Assembly: GCA_963714425.1 (NCBI GenBank)
Contig: CAVQOI010000004.1
Span: forward strand, 248,001-312,000
DNA length: 64,000 nt
Reading direction: 5' to 3'
From: DATCYX01 sp963714425
Lineage (GTDB): Bacteria; Chloroflexota; Anaerolineae; Anaerolineales; UBA4823
The notes beneath the pieces were generated by a model. It had not been told where the DNA came from. It searched no databases and was given only the letters and a program-made list of their open reading frames with translations. Below, piece after piece: positions 1-8,999 of this stretch (within the stretch, counting starts at the first letter, position 1; every line of letters begins with the position of its first letter). A program made the position numbers and the translations under genes.

Positions 1-866
1 CAATGCCCGTGGGCATCTCTGTCCAGCCGGTTTGCGATCCTTCCGGCATGCTAGCCACACCCGAATGCCCAACTGTGGTTAATGAGATATTCCTGACGGG
101 CAGCGAGCCAACTCAATTCGACACCCTCTATCGCCGGCTGCAAATCAATCGGGAGAGCGGTTTTCTGGCAACGGTTTTTACCCCTCCCGAGCAGATCGAG
201 GAACGCGTGTACATGCTGTTGCCCCCTGAGGCTCAGAACTGGGCTCGCCAGGCAGGTCTTCCAACTCCTCCGGAAAGCTTCGATGTAATTTTGTCAAGCT
301 TACAGGCAACAACCAACGCCCGCATCGCCTCCCCGGAGTTATTTGCCTACGTGCGTGGTCAGGTGGAGATCTCAGGCGATGCAGGTGGTCCTGGATTTGA
401 GCTCTACCGTCTACAGGTAGGTCAAGGATTGAACCCGCAAAGGTGGATTCAGATCGGAGCGGACGGTCGCTCCCCTGTCGTGGATGGCAAGCTGGGCATA
501 TGGGAGACAAGCGGCTTAAGCGGTCTGTACGCCATTCAGCTCACGGTCATCTATCAGGACCAGCGCGTCCAAACCGATGTGATCCAGGTCACTGTCGACA
601 ACCAACCCCCTGAAGTGCGGATCATCTCGCCAGTGGCGGGCGAAAAATACACCTCGCAAGAGATCCTCTTCCAGACTGAAGTCAGCGATGACCTGGCTTT
701 GAATTCGGTAGAATTTCTTGTCGATCGTGAGGTAATCAGCACACTATCACAGCCGCCATTTGCCCTCACATGGACTGGGCGTCCTGGCATGCACACCTTG
801 AAGGTCAAAGCAACTGACCAGGCAGGTAATATGACTGAGGTCGAGGTCTTATTCCAGATTGAATAA
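1..866 (+). CDS. C-terminal part of a class A penicillin-binding protein (partial)
   Basis: The reading frame is open to the left edge, so the true start and the glycosyltransferase and transpeptidase domains lie outside the window. What is left (about 287 residues) matches the tail of PBP1C-like proteins: a Cys-containing segment (VCDPSGMLATPECP), a stretch with the pattern LLPPEAQNWARQAG, and then an Ig-like domain (about residues 195-287) that begins PPEVRIISP and ends in ...KATDQAGNMTEVEV. Such tails are extracytoplasmic and probably bind or position cell-wall substrate. The family call is inference from the tail alone. A hairpin follows directly. Confidence 0.6.
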   Translation, partial: MPVGISVQPVCDPSGMLATPECPTVVNEIFLTGSEPTQFDTLYRRLQINRESGFLATVFTPPEQIEERVYMLLPPEAQNWARQAGLPTPPESFDVILSSLQATTNARIASPELFAYVRGQVEISGDAGGPGFELYRLQVGQGLNPQRWIQIGADGRSPVVDGKLGIWETSGLSGLYAIQLTVIYQDQRVQTDVIQVTVDNQPPEVRIISPVAGEKYTSQEILFQTEVSDDLALNSVEFLVDREVISTLSQPPFALTWTGRPGMHTLKVKATDQAGNMTEVEVLFQIE

Positions 867-870
867 AAAA

Positions 871-904
871 GGGTTGCATGGGAAAAAAGATGCCCATGCA
901 ACCC
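871..904 (-). terminator. intrinsic terminator between convergent genes
   Basis: A perfect 12-bp stem (gggttgcatggg at 871-882, its complement at 893-904) with a 10-base loop. Read on the minus strand the stem is followed by a run of six T, so it is a textbook terminator for the protease gene at 936-2672. It lies 5 bases past the stop of the penicillin-binding protein and may end both. Confidence 0.85.
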
Positions 905-935
905 TTGATTGGAACAAAGGCGAATACCGTCTCGC

Positions 936-2672
936 TTATGGTGCGCTTGCACCGAAGTAGTCGAATTCGACGGTGATGGGTGTCACCTCGAACGATGAGA
1001 CGGACACCCCAACAAGACCCGACTTGAGATTCTTGTCTGATACGCTCTTGGCTTCGACCCCATTGATATACAGCGTCAGTTGGTTGCCCGAACAATATGC
1101 TGAGTATTCGTTGGTATCTTTCCCCATACGAATGGCTGTCGAGCCTCCCGACCAGAGCTGATTGTACCGCTTGGCGTTACTGTCGTAATAGTAAATCCAA
1201 AATTTCCCGTTATTGGCGATATTGAACTCATACCAGCCGAGATCGGAATAGCGGCAGAATAAGCTGACATTATTGTTGTTGAAGCCAAGATTCTCGGTAC
1301 GTGTATCCACGCGCACATCGGTATATTCCCAATCCGCATAATACAGATACACCCAGGTATTTCGATTGTCAATATCGAACCTCAGCCGGTTGTCTTTCGC
1401 CACCAGGGAAAAGCCATCATCCTTACCGCTTGTCAAAAAGTAGCGCCAGCTATCTAGCCCACCATCGAACTCAGTATAGAAATAGTATTCACCCGAGGCG
1501 GCATTCGGATTGACTACATCATTCCCAGATGCAGTCGTGCTGCTGGTATCGGAGCTGGTATCGCTGGTCGTATCGCCGAAAGACGCAGTAACTTCCAGAT
1601 CACGCCCGTTCAACTGCCCTTCCAGGATCTCACCACTCGCCCAGCGAAGCACGGTGAGCGAGAGGGTATCGCTTGCCTGATGGCTGCGCAAGATATCGCA
1701 GTACTGAGAGAGCGTCCCATCTGTCGCCAGCACCAGGTTTTCTAGCATGGTGATAATATCACCAGATTTTATACCCGCTTGATCGGCGGGCGATCCGGAT
1801 TGCACGGAAGACACCCAAATACCCGTCAGGGAGCCATCTTCTGTGCCCACGGCAGTGCCGTTCACACCAATCGTGTCAACATTTTCGCCACTCTTCAAGA
1901 CGTCGATGACGCTCAGAGCAATATCGCGAGAGATGCCAAATGCCTGGCGGGCGCTCGAGTCGCCTGCATAATGCACGGCAAGCACCTCGCCATCCGGAGA
2001 GACCACTGGCCCACCGGAGTTTCCTGGATTGCTAGTGGCATCGTACTCCAGCACAGAGTCAACAGAAGCCCAGGAGGTCTCCCCGTTGGCTTTGGATTTG
2101 GAGATCACACCTTTCGTGAGGGTGTATTCCGGATCGCCAAGGGGGAATCCCGCAATATAGATATCTGAGCCGACATCAATGCTCCCTGAATACCAATCCA
2201 GATACTCGTACCCATCTCCGTCAATATCAATTACTGCAAGATCAGAGCACTCCGACACTCCCAGCACGCGTGCATTACGCGGCTCATCCTCGCCTCCCAC
2301 CCAAACCTTGAATAAGGCAGCACCCGTAACGACATGGTTATTGGTAACAGCGAGACCGGAAGGGTCGATGATAAATCCTGATCCCCGACCGGCACCATTC
2401 AGTACCAGGCCGAATTCAGGATCAATGAATGTCCCTTGCGATTCAATCTGAATAACAGCTCTTTTTACATCTTGCAGCGAGCTAATCGCACCTGAGCTGG
2501 GAGGCGCAACATCTTCTGTTGCCTCCACAACGGGTGCCTGTGTCTCTGCTGCAGGTGGTTCGGTAGCAACGGAGGGTTCCGGTGTCCCCCCGCCTCCCAT
2601 GTTGCAAGCCATGCTTACTAAAAGCAACACAAAACCCATCCAGTACAATGACTTGAATTTCTTGATGACCAT
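936..2672 (-). CDS. trypsin-like serine protease lipoprotein with PDZ domain (HtrA/DegP-like)
   Basis: Secreted lipoprotein protease. A short basic and hydrophobic leader ends in a lipobox-like VSMAC with Cys23, then a Pro/Thr/Glu-rich linker. The S1C catalytic triad is complete: His113 (in TNNHVVTG), Asp144 (SDLAVIDI) and Ser219 (SNPGNSGGPVV). A PDZ domain follows at about 270-365 (GSPADQAGIKSGDIITML). After a Ser/Thr linker, residues 395-578 form a jelly-roll-like module (YFYTEFDGGLDSWRY...) common in exported Chloroflexota proteins and probably used for binding. The ATG has an upstream GAGGAG. Likely role: quality control or processing of exported proteins at the outer face of the membrane. 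The role of the C-terminal module is unknown. Confidence 0.88.
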   Translation of the reverse strand: MVIKKFKSLYWMGFVLLLVSMACNMGGGGTPEPSVATEPPAAETQAPVVEATEDVAPPSSGAISSLQDVKRAVIQIESQGTFIDPEFGLVLNGAGRGSGFIIDPSGLAVTNNHVVTGAALFKVWVGGEDEPRNARVLGVSECSDLAVIDIDGDGYEYLDWYSGSIDVGSDIYIAGFPLGDPEYTLTKGVISKSKANGETSWASVDSVLEYDATSNPGNSGGPVVSPDGEVLAVHYAGDSSARQAFGISRDIALSVIDVLKSGENVDTIGVNGTAVGTEDGSLTGIWVSSVQSGSPADQAGIKSGDIITMLENLVLATDGTLSQYCDILRSHQASDTLSLTVLRWASGEILEGQLNGRDLEVTASFGDTTSDTSSDTSSTTASGNDVVNPNAASGEYYFYTEFDGGLDSWRYFLTSGKDDGFSLVAKDNRLRFDIDNRNTWVYLYYADWEYTDVRVDTRTENLGFNNNNVSLFCRYSDLGWYEFNIANNGKFWIYYYDSNAKRYNQLWSGGSTAIRMGKDTNEYSAYCSGNQLTLYINGVEAKSVSDKNLKSGLVGVSVSSFEVTPITVEFDYFGASAP

Positions 2673-2812
2673 CGACTATTCTCCTCAGAAAGCTAAAAAT
2701 TGGAACAAGCAAACGGCTTAAGAGCGCGTCAAATTGTGCGTAGTTTACCACGATTCTTACCTGGATTGCCTTGTTCGCTTGAAGCCTATGAGAATTGTAA
2801 ACTTCGAACGAA

Positions 2813-3337
2813 TTATCTGTCAGGAGATAATATTTTTTTCGTAGTCTCGAAAGCCAATATAGGGAGATCCTGCAGAGAGAAGAATGCCACACGATCTACA
2901 TCATCACCTGGAATAATGCTCCCATCGATGACATCAGCGCGATAAAAGATGATGATATGTGCTCCCCGCGAGTGCTCTTGCCCGTAAAGCACATCCACCA
3001 GCCCAATCACACGCACCTGCAGACCAGTTTCTTCCAAGCATTCGCGCTCCGCCGCACGCGCCGGGTCCTCGCCGGCATCAACAAATCCTGCAGGCAACGT
3101 CCATTTTCCCCTCTCAGGATCGTTGGCGCGACGCACCAGCAATACCTGCCCCTGCCTCTCGATGAGCGCTGCAGCAGCTACTTTTGGATCGGGAAAATAA
3201 ACCCACTCACACCGGCTGCACGACGGGCGCTTACGCCCGAAGCGGTCCTTCCAGGAAACTGGCGCGCCACAGCGATGGCAGAATTTAACTTCAATCTCCG
3301 CAGCGTTTCTTGCGCTCTCAGAATTTGGCCCCGTCAT
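2813..3337 (-). CDS. Nudix hydrolase with N-terminal zinc ribbon
   Basis: Small phosphohydrolase of 174 residues. Residues 20-43 form a zinc ribbon (CHRC...CSRC, Cys20, 23, 40, 43) of the type seen in NADH pyrophosphatases. The Nudix box runs from Gly84 to Leu106 and has the pattern GFVDAGED...REC-LEETGL, with the catalytic REXXEE glutamates intact. It lacks the extra domain of NudC, so the exact nucleotide substrate cannot be told; ADP-ribose or NADH are family possibilities. The ATG overlaps the stop of the anti-sigma gene by 4 bases, so it is translated with the sigma factor cluster. Confidence 0.88.
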   Translation of the reverse strand: MTGPNSESARNAAEIEVKFCHRCGAPVSWKDRFGRKRPSCSRCEWVYFPDPKVAAAALIERQGQVLLVRRANDPERGKWTLPAGFVDAGEDPARAAERECLEETGLQVRVIGLVDVLYGQEHSRGAHIIIFYRADVIDGSIIPGDDVDRVAFFSLQDLPILAFETTKKILSPDR

Positions 3338-4182
3338 GCGCGGCTAGACCGGTAGAGATAGAATGCGATGGATGCAGTGGTTATGCTAACCAATGCGAGG
3401 ATTGCTTCGATCCAGCGCAGGGTTGTCTGCCCAGGCAGGGCTGGCAACCTACCCATCTCCTCTTGTGGCTGGATCGTAGGTGTTGGTGCCGGAGTGGCAG
3501 TAGGTGTTGTTGTAGCTGTTGGCAAGGGTGTTGCTGTGAGGGCGGGTTCCATTGCAGAGAAGGCTTCTTGATCTTGCTGCTCTCCGCTCCCATCGCCACC
3601 CCCCATGCCCACGCCTGGCTCATAACCCTGGGATGTCTCTGTAAGCACGAGGTCATCCACTGCCGCTAGTGGAGCTTCCATGGGAGGGCTGGAGGCTTCT
3701 AGCGCCCTAGCAATTTCAGCCGGCGGCGCCGCCACCTCTTGTTCTTGTGTGTCCGCCTTCATAGCAGTTTCAGGTTCCACGAGAAGCGATTCGGCTGCAG
3801 GAACTGCCTCAAGTGCCGTCTCCGCTTGCATCATCGGCGCAGCAACCGGTCGGCTACCGAGAAACAGCTCTCCGGCAACAACAAGCACAAATAAAAAGCT
3901 TGAGAACGTCGCAACCAGTCGCATTGCAGGTAACAGCCTGCCAGGTTGCATGGTGCGCGGCTTGACCCCTGCCATCTCTGGCGTGAGAGTGAAATTGCGG
4001 GGGGCGCGAATGGGTACATGTGCACGAACAATTGCCCGGGTACGGCGCAGTTCTTCTAATCCAGCGCGCCAATCCGCCTTTAAAGCCAGTTTGGCTTCAA
4101 GGTTTTGCTGCTCCTTGTGGGTTAGCTGTCCGTCCAGGTATGACGAGAGGGTTTCCCATTCGCGGTGAGAGAGTTGTGTCAT
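3334..4182 (-). CDS. membrane-bound anti-sigma factor
   Basis: Start chosen at the ATG that overlaps the stop codon of the sigma gene (TAATG), not at an ATG 17 codons upstream; this gives 282 residues. The cytoplasmic N-terminus (LSSYLDGQLTHKEQQNLEAKL...) is like zinc-finger anti-sigma domains but has no HxxxCxxC, so it is the non-zinc variant. A membrane segment lies near residues 90-115 (MRLVATFSSFLFVLVVAGELF). Next come an Ala/Glu/Pro-rich extracytoplasmic region, a Thr-Pro linker and a second C-terminal membrane helix (AILALVSITTASIAFYLY). Probable role: holding the neighbouring ECF sigma factor at the membrane until an envelope signal arrives. Confidence 0.85.
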   Translation of the reverse strand: MTQLSHREWETLSSYLDGQLTHKEQQNLEAKLALKADWRAGLEELRRTRAIVRAHVPIRAPRNFTLTPEMAGVKPRTMQPGRLLPAMRLVATFSSFLFVLVVAGELFLGSRPVAAPMMQAETALEAVPAAESLLVEPETAMKADTQEQEVAAPPAEIARALEASSPPMEAPLAAVDDLVLTETSQGYEPGVGMGGGDGSGEQQDQEAFSAMEPALTATPLPTATTTPTATPAPTPTIQPQEEMGRLPALPGQTTLRWIEAILALVSITTASIAFYLYRSSRA

Positions 4183-4790
4183 TATCGATTGCCTTCTTCC
4201 ACCAGACGAAATTGGGCGGGTAAAAGTTCCCACCAGCCCTGGAGACAGTCTCTCATGCGCAAGCGGGCGCGCGAGAGACGGCTCTTCACTGTCCCCACAG
4301 GGGTGCGTATAACTTCGGCTGCCTCAATATAATCAAATCCCTGGACATCCACTAACACGACCACCGTACGAAAATCCTGCGGCAAGTCCTCCAGACAATT
4401 TTGAATTGCCTGGTCCAGCTCTTTTCGTTCTGAATGTTCTTCGGGGGACTCACTTGTATCTGCGAGCCAGCGCGGCGATTCGATTTCATCGTCCTCAGCA
4501 TCAACTGGCTCTAGGGGTGTTGTGGGGCGTCGTTTTCGCCGGCGGAGCTCGTCATAACTGGCGTTTGTCACGATGCGCAGCAACCAGGCGCGGAATGATC
4601 CTCCTCGATAAGACTTGATATTGCGGAAGGCTGAGATGAAAGCCTCCTGGGTAACATCTTCCGCCGCCTCCATCTCTCCCATGATACGGTATGCCTGCGA
4701 GAATACCCTGTCCTGGTAAGCCAGTACCAGCCGGTTAAAGGCGTCCAGGTCTCCTTGTGTGGCAGACTGGATCAAATAGTCTTCGTCCAT
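4182..4790 (-). CDS. ECF sigma factor (RpoE/SigW-type)
   Basis: RNA polymerase sigma-70 family, extracytoplasmic function group, 202 residues. Region 2 is near residues 10-85 (DAFNRLVLAYQDRVF, AEDVTQEAFISAFRN, FRAWLLRIVTNASYDELRRRKRR). Region 4 is near 135-185 (LEDLPQDFRTVVVLVDVQGF, PVGTVKSRLSRARLRMRD). Between them is an acidic linker. The stop overlaps the anti-sigma start by one base, which is the usual coupling of sigma and anti-sigma. It probably controls an envelope-stress regulon; no target promoter in the window can be assigned. Confidence 0.95.
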   Translation of the reverse strand: MDEDYLIQSATQGDLDAFNRLVLAYQDRVFSQAYRIMGEMEAAEDVTQEAFISAFRNIKSYRGGSFRAWLLRIVTNASYDELRRRKRRPTTPLEPVDAEDDEIESPRWLADTSESPEEHSERKELDQAIQNCLEDLPQDFRTVVVLVDVQGFDYIEAAEVIRTPVGTVKSRLSRARLRMRDCLQGWWELLPAQFRLVEEGNR

Positions 4791-4794
4791 GCAA

Positions 4795-5193
4795 TCACGA
4801 TCCCCGAGCTAAAAACCTCCAGAATAGAAAGCGCCAGATCAGTATACCCAGGGCAGTCACAGCGCCCATAACCGTAACAAAGACTGGTTCGATGGGGGTG
4901 CTCAGCCAGACAGCCCGCATCCAGGCGAAAAATGGTGCGGCGAGTAACCCCGAGTACACTGCCCGCCAAAGTTGTTTTGGATCTGAGCTGCGTTGCGCGT
5001 CAAATACGCCCATCACAGGAGCCACAAGCAGCCAGGCCGCAAGCAATGGGACGAAGGTTGTCATCATGCGCCATCCAGCGGATCCCAATTCGTTATGCCT
5101 GGCAAATCCGATGACCGTCACCAGGGCAATCGTAACAATATCGCCTGCTAATAGTGTAAATAGCCGTCGATTTTCCACAGTTTCAATCCTCAA
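4795..5193 (-). CDS. DUF3054 family membrane protein
   Basis: A 132-residue protein with four predicted membrane helices (LFTLLAGDIVTIALVTVIGF, FVPLLAAWLLVAPVMGVF, GLLAAPFFAWMRAVWL, FVTVMGAVTALGILIWRFLFWR). It fits the DUF3054 family, whose function is unknown. The start is uncertain: TTG at 5193 comes directly after an in-frame stop, and GTG five codons on (5178) has AGGATT ahead of it. It lies 4 bases before the sigma gene and 27 bases behind the SLC13 permease, so it is part of the same minus-strand transcription unit. Confidence 0.8.
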   Translation of the reverse strand: MRIETVENRRLFTLLAGDIVTIALVTVIGFARHNELGSAGWRMMTTFVPLLAAWLLVAPVMGVFDAQRSSDPKQLWRAVYSGLLAAPFFAWMRAVWLSTPIEPVFVTVMGAVTALGILIWRFLFWRFLARGS

Positions 5194-5220
5194 TCAACTA
5201 AAGAGATGCGGATCCAATGA

Positions 5221-6999
5221 TCACCGCAATGGCCAAACCCAGGGCACCATGATGATGGCAATCAGATAAATGAGTACGGTCAGAAGCGATCCTACTTTGA
5301 TAAAGTCAGTAAAGCGATAGCGCCCGAGGCCATATACGATCAAACAAGCAGGCTCCAATGGCGTGATAAACGAAGTGCTGGCTGCCAGGGCGATCATCAT
5401 GGCGAATGTGCGCGGGTTCAAACCTAATTGTAACGCGGTTTGCAGCGCGACCGGCAGTACCACGGCTGCGGATGCTTGGTTAGACATCGGCTGAGTCAAA
5501 ATGACCGTCAATGCAAAAAAACCGGTCAACAACCACACCGGGTTGGAGGTCCCCGACCAGTCGACAATCTGCATCGCCAGAAATTTTGCTGTCCCTGTGT
5601 GTTCCATAGCAATACCAAATGCCAGCATACTGCCGATCAAGATGATAGCCTTCCACTCAACATCCCGGTATGCCTCCTCAGGTGTGATTGTGCGTGTTAA
5701 AAACGCTGCCAGAGTTCCCAATAGTACCGCAACCGGAACAGATACTACATTAAAAATTGCCAGAAGCAGCGAACCAATGAAAATCGTCGTGGCTTGCCAG
5801 GCACGCCGGTTAAGTTTAGATCGACCCTCAACCATACCCAATACCCGGAAGATGTTGTTCTTTTCGAGGGTCGCTAAATTAAAGCGAGGTCCTTGAATCA
5901 GGAGCACATCTCCCATTTGAAGGGGTATCTGACTAATCTTCGAATGAATCGTCATTTCATGACGGTTGATCGCCAGTACCTGGATAGCATATTGCTCGCG
6001 CAGGTCGATCCCGGTCAGGCGCCGCCCAATTAATGGAGAACGCGGCAGCAGGATCACCTCTGCCAATTGCATATCATCTGCTTTCAAGAGCGGGGAAGTA
6101 AAGCTGAAATCTTCTGACACACCAATTCCAACCCTGTCTTTGATCTTTAAGAGCTGATCTCGCTGTCCTTCAACCAGGAGCACGTCTCCGTGTTTGAGCC
6201 GTACATCGGCTTGCGGCGCCAATACATTGTCCGACTCGCGTGTAATCCGCAGGACAGTGAAATCAAAATCCTTACCCAGCCCGATTTCTTTGAGTGATTT
6301 CCCGTCGATAGGCGAATCAGGCAAGATCATAATCTCTGTTAAGTACGGTCCGAGATCGAACTCCAAGGTTAAATCATCGGGCTGACTGCGTTCGGGGATC
6401 AAGCGCCTCCCAATGATTGCCATGTAGGTCAGACCAGCCAGAAGCACAGGCAATCCGACAGGCGTCAATTCAAACATCCCCATCGGCGCCAGCCCGTATT
6501 GGCGCATTAAACCACTGACAACAATATTGGTAGATGTACTGATTAATGTTATCGAGCTAGCAAGTATTGCCGAGAAAGCCAGCGGCATGAGCAGGCGGGA
6601 AGCACTGACATGCAGGCGGCGCGATATTCCCATTACGATTGGGGCAAAGAATGCCGTTGCGGCTGTATTGCTCATGAAAGCGCTCATAATAGATGCCGAT
6701 CCCATGACAATCCAATTCAACCTTCTCGGGTCGTCACTGATGCGGCTGATCAAACTTCGCCCGACAACATCGATGACGCCATTGCGAGCGAGCGCAGCTG
6801 TCATAATGAACAAACCCAAAATCATTGCAACCGATTCATTGCCGAACCCCGAGAAAGCCATGTCGGCTGGCAGAAGCCCGGTAAGTATGAGCGCTAAAAG
6901 AACGCCTAGCGCGACAATATCAACCGCCACCCATTCAAAAGAAAAAAGCACAAGGGCGATCCCTAAAATGAGCAGGAGGATGCCGATCTCGGTTGTCAT
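5221..6999 (-). CDS. SLC13/DASS-family permease with two TrkA-C domains
   Basis: Divalent anion:sodium symporter type carrier, 592 residues. The N-terminal half has about five hydrophobic segments and the family-like sequence MSNTAATAFFAPIVMGIS, then LISTSTNIVVSGLM. Residues about 215-300 and 305-390 are two RCK_C/TrkA-C ligand-binding domains (each ends in a GDVLLV/IQG pattern). A second membrane half follows with LTQPMSNQASAAVVLPVA and AASTSFITPLEPACLIVYG. Relatives carry sulfate, dicarboxylates or citrate; the substrate here is not readable. It is the first gene of the cluster leading to the ECF sigma factor. Confidence 0.9.
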   Translation of the reverse strand: MTTEIGILLLILGIALVLFSFEWVAVDIVALGVLLALILTGLLPADMAFSGFGNESVAMILGLFIMTAALARNGVIDVVGRSLISRISDDPRRLNWIVMGSASIMSAFMSNTAATAFFAPIVMGISRRLHVSASRLLMPLAFSAILASSITLISTSTNIVVSGLMRQYGLAPMGMFELTPVGLPVLLAGLTYMAIIGRRLIPERSQPDDLTLEFDLGPYLTEIMILPDSPIDGKSLKEIGLGKDFDFTVLRITRESDNVLAPQADVRLKHGDVLLVEGQRDQLLKIKDRVGIGVSEDFSFTSPLLKADDMQLAEVILLPRSPLIGRRLTGIDLREQYAIQVLAINRHEMTIHSKISQIPLQMGDVLLIQGPRFNLATLEKNNIFRVLGMVEGRSKLNRRAWQATTIFIGSLLLAIFNVVSVPVAVLLGTLAAFLTRTITPEEAYRDVEWKAIILIGSMLAFGIAMEHTGTAKFLAMQIVDWSGTSNPVWLLTGFFALTVILTQPMSNQASAAVVLPVALQTALQLGLNPRTFAMMIALAASTSFITPLEPACLIVYGLGRYRFTDFIKVGSLLTVLIYLIAIIMVPWVWPLR

Positions 7000-7092
7000 A
7001 ACTGAAGAAACACACGCCCGTGGAAGTTCATAATTGTACTATAGGTTGATATTGACAATCTAAATCCAATCCTTAGACAGGTACCATTGTGC

Positions 7093-7824
7093 ATGGCTAA
7101 AAAGGAAGTTACAATTGAGCACTCTCGCATGACCCTAGATGTATCCCTCGTAAAAGCTCTGTGTATCGATGTGGATGGCACGCTCAGCGATACGGATGAC
7201 CAATTCGCCTTGCGTATCGCACGATTGTTGGCGCCTGTCCGCTTTCTGTTTCCTTCTCAGGACCCCCATCCATTCGCACGCTGGATTATCATGGCAACCG
7301 AAACCCCGGGCAATGCCTTGCTCGGTTTACCTGATAGACTGAGGATGGACGGCAGCCTGGCTACCTTAACAGATTGGCTCTACCGCAAAGGACTGGCTGG
7401 AGACCCGCACCCCTTTCTAATAATTCCTGGTGTCTATGACGCCCTCACTCAATTAAAACCCCGTTACAGGATGTCGATCGTCAGCGCCAGGGGTGAGCGC
7501 ACAACCCAAGCTTTTATCGAGCAATTTGGGCTTTCCGACTTCTTCGAATGCGTGGTCACCGCTCACACTTGCAACCACACCAAGCCTTTCCCCGATCCAA
7601 TTCTTTTTGCCGCCAAGCGTATGGGGGTCTCCCCGCAGGAATGCCTCATGGTTGGGGATACAACCGTGGATATACGCGCCGGCAAAGCAGCTGGTGCTCA
7701 AACCGTTGGAGTACTCTGCGGATTCGGCAGAGAGGATGAACTATTGGCAGTCGGTGCGGACGCCCTCCTGGAATCCACTGCGGATTTGCCTGAGATCCTA
7801 ATTGGTAGTTATACTTCCAAATAA
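7093..7824 (+). CDS. HAD-superfamily phosphatase (phosphoglycolate phosphatase-like)
   Basis: All HAD motifs are visible: motif I CIDVDGTLSDTDD (near residues 24-36), motif II as IVSARGERTT, motif III Lys in HTKPFPDP, motif IV LMVGDTTVDIRAGKAAG. A helical cap of the C1 type lies between motifs I and II. Size is typical (243 residues). I chose the ATG at 7093; a TTG two codons upstream and an ATG at 7129 are alternatives, and no strong ribosome site decides. It probably dephosphorylates a small metabolite or pyrophosphate. It is divergent from the SLC13 permease. Confidence 0.87.
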   Translation: MAKKEVTIEHSRMTLDVSLVKALCIDVDGTLSDTDDQFALRIARLLAPVRFLFPSQDPHPFARWIIMATETPGNALLGLPDRLRMDGSLATLTDWLYRKGLAGDPHPFLIIPGVYDALTQLKPRYRMSIVSARGERTTQAFIEQFGLSDFFECVVTAHTCNHTKPFPDPILFAAKRMGVSPQECLMVGDTTVDIRAGKAAGAQTVGVLCGFGREDELLAVGADALLESTADLPEILIGSYTSK

Positions 7825-7912
7825 AATCTAGTCCAAAATTTGTGAAATTGTTAACACAGTTACCGCGCAAAGTGGGGATACTTACAATTCTGCCAGAATT
7901 GATGTGAGGTGG

Positions 7913-7940
7913 TTGAAATTCATAATATTGTGCATATAAT
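7913..7940 (+). promoter_or_regulatory. sigma-70-type promoter giving a leaderless transcript
   Basis: TTGAAA at 7913-7918, a 16-base spacer, and TATAAT at 7935-7940. Transcription should start about 7 bases after the -10 box, which is the A of the ATG at 7947. There is no room for a ribosome binding site, so the mRNA is probably leaderless. Confidence 0.75.
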
Positions 7941-7946
7941 CATTGT

Positions 7947-8924
7947 ATGTTGACTAATTCGCGTTGGCTTGGGGTGGTTCTAGTAATCTCTCTAGCCTTC
8001 GGGGGAATTCCAGCACACGCACAATCGGGGGATGCACCATCCGCCGAAAGGCGATACTATCCCCAGTTTGGTCATTGGCTAGAAGGAGAGTTTCTAGACA
8101 CATACTTGAGCGTTTCGAACGCTACGGAGATCTTTGGCTACCCTATTACTCAAGCATTTCACCATCCGATAATTGGTCGCCGGGTGCAGTACTTTGAACG
8201 CGGACGGTTCGAGTTGTTGCCAGAGAACCCACCAGAGCTACGCGTAAAATTTTCTGACCTGGGAACCTTATATTATGAATCAGGTGGACAGGAGCTACCG
8301 CTTCCCCCAAACTTCCCAGCCTGCCAACCCTTCCGGGAAACCGGCAAGCAAGTTTGTTATGCCTTTCTGGAATACTTCATTAAGAATGGCGGCGTAGCGA
8401 CCTTTGGATATCCCATAACAAATTTTGAGACCCAGGATGGATTAATTGTCCAATACTTCCAGCGAGCTCGCTTTGAATGGCACCCCGAACTGCCTCACCA
8501 AGAGCGCGTCACACTGACAGACCTGGGTCGCCGCTATTTTTATAAAATTCATGAAGATCCGGATCTCTTATTACCAGAACGAAGGGAAACGCCGGATGCC
8601 AGCGCTCCGATGCCGATCATCGACCTGCATGTACGCGCTTTTCCATTGTTTGCTGTGGCACCACAAACTGGATCCCAATCGATCTATGTCATTGTTCAAG
8701 ACCAGAACTTGCTTCCAGTGCCGGATGCTCAGATCAGGCTGGTGATTAAGCTCCCCTCCGGAGACCAGCGCGTGATTGTACCCGAGCTAAGTAATGGCTT
8801 TGGGATCGTTCATTACTCCTTCAACTACAAAGACGAACCCATCGACGTTGTCCCGATCATTGTTTCAGCAACCTACGATAGCTACCAGAGCCAATCAGTT
8901 ACATCCTTCCGCGTCTGGTATTAG
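7947..8924 (+). CDS. exported LGFP-like repeat protein
   Basis: Signal peptide of 26 residues ending in AHA. Two copies of a repeat follow: the first (about 45-110) has FGYPITQAF, VQYFERGRFELLPE and VKFSDLGTLYY; the second (about 130-200) has FGYPITNFE, VQYFQRARFEWHPE and VTLTDLGRRYF. The repeats recall LGFP-type cell-wall binding modules and are common in exported Chloroflexota proteins. The last 110 residues form a beta-rich, perhaps Ig-like, domain (IYVIVQDQNLLPVPDAQIRLVI). It is single in its transcription unit. Likely an envelope or cell-surface protein; no enzymatic motif is seen. Confidence 0.75.
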   Translation: MLTNSRWLGVVLVISLAFGGIPAHAQSGDAPSAERRYYPQFGHWLEGEFLDTYLSVSNATEIFGYPITQAFHHPIIGRRVQYFERGRFELLPENPPELRVKFSDLGTLYYESGGQELPLPPNFPACQPFRETGKQVCYAFLEYFIKNGGVATFGYPITNFETQDGLIVQYFQRARFEWHPELPHQERVTLTDLGRRYFYKIHEDPDLLLPERRETPDASAPMPIIDLHVRAFPLFAVAPQTGSQSIYVIVQDQNLLPVPDAQIRLVIKLPSGDQRVIVPELSNGFGIVHYSFNYKDEPIDVVPIIVSATYDSYQSQSVTSFRVWY

Positions 8925-8976
8925 CTTCTTTCTTTCTTCTTCTCCCCCCCAAGCAGAATTAACAGAAATCATTTCA

Positions 8977-8996
8977 TTCAAGCTGAACAGCTTGAA
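8977..8996. terminator. hairpin between convergent genes
   Basis: An 8-bp perfect stem with a GAAC tetraloop (ttcaagct / agcttgaa) lying 52 bases after the repeat protein and just past the stop of the metallophosphoesterase. There is no clear T run on either side, so it is a weak or factor-assisted terminator. Confidence 0.45.
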
Positions 8997-8999
8997 GAA

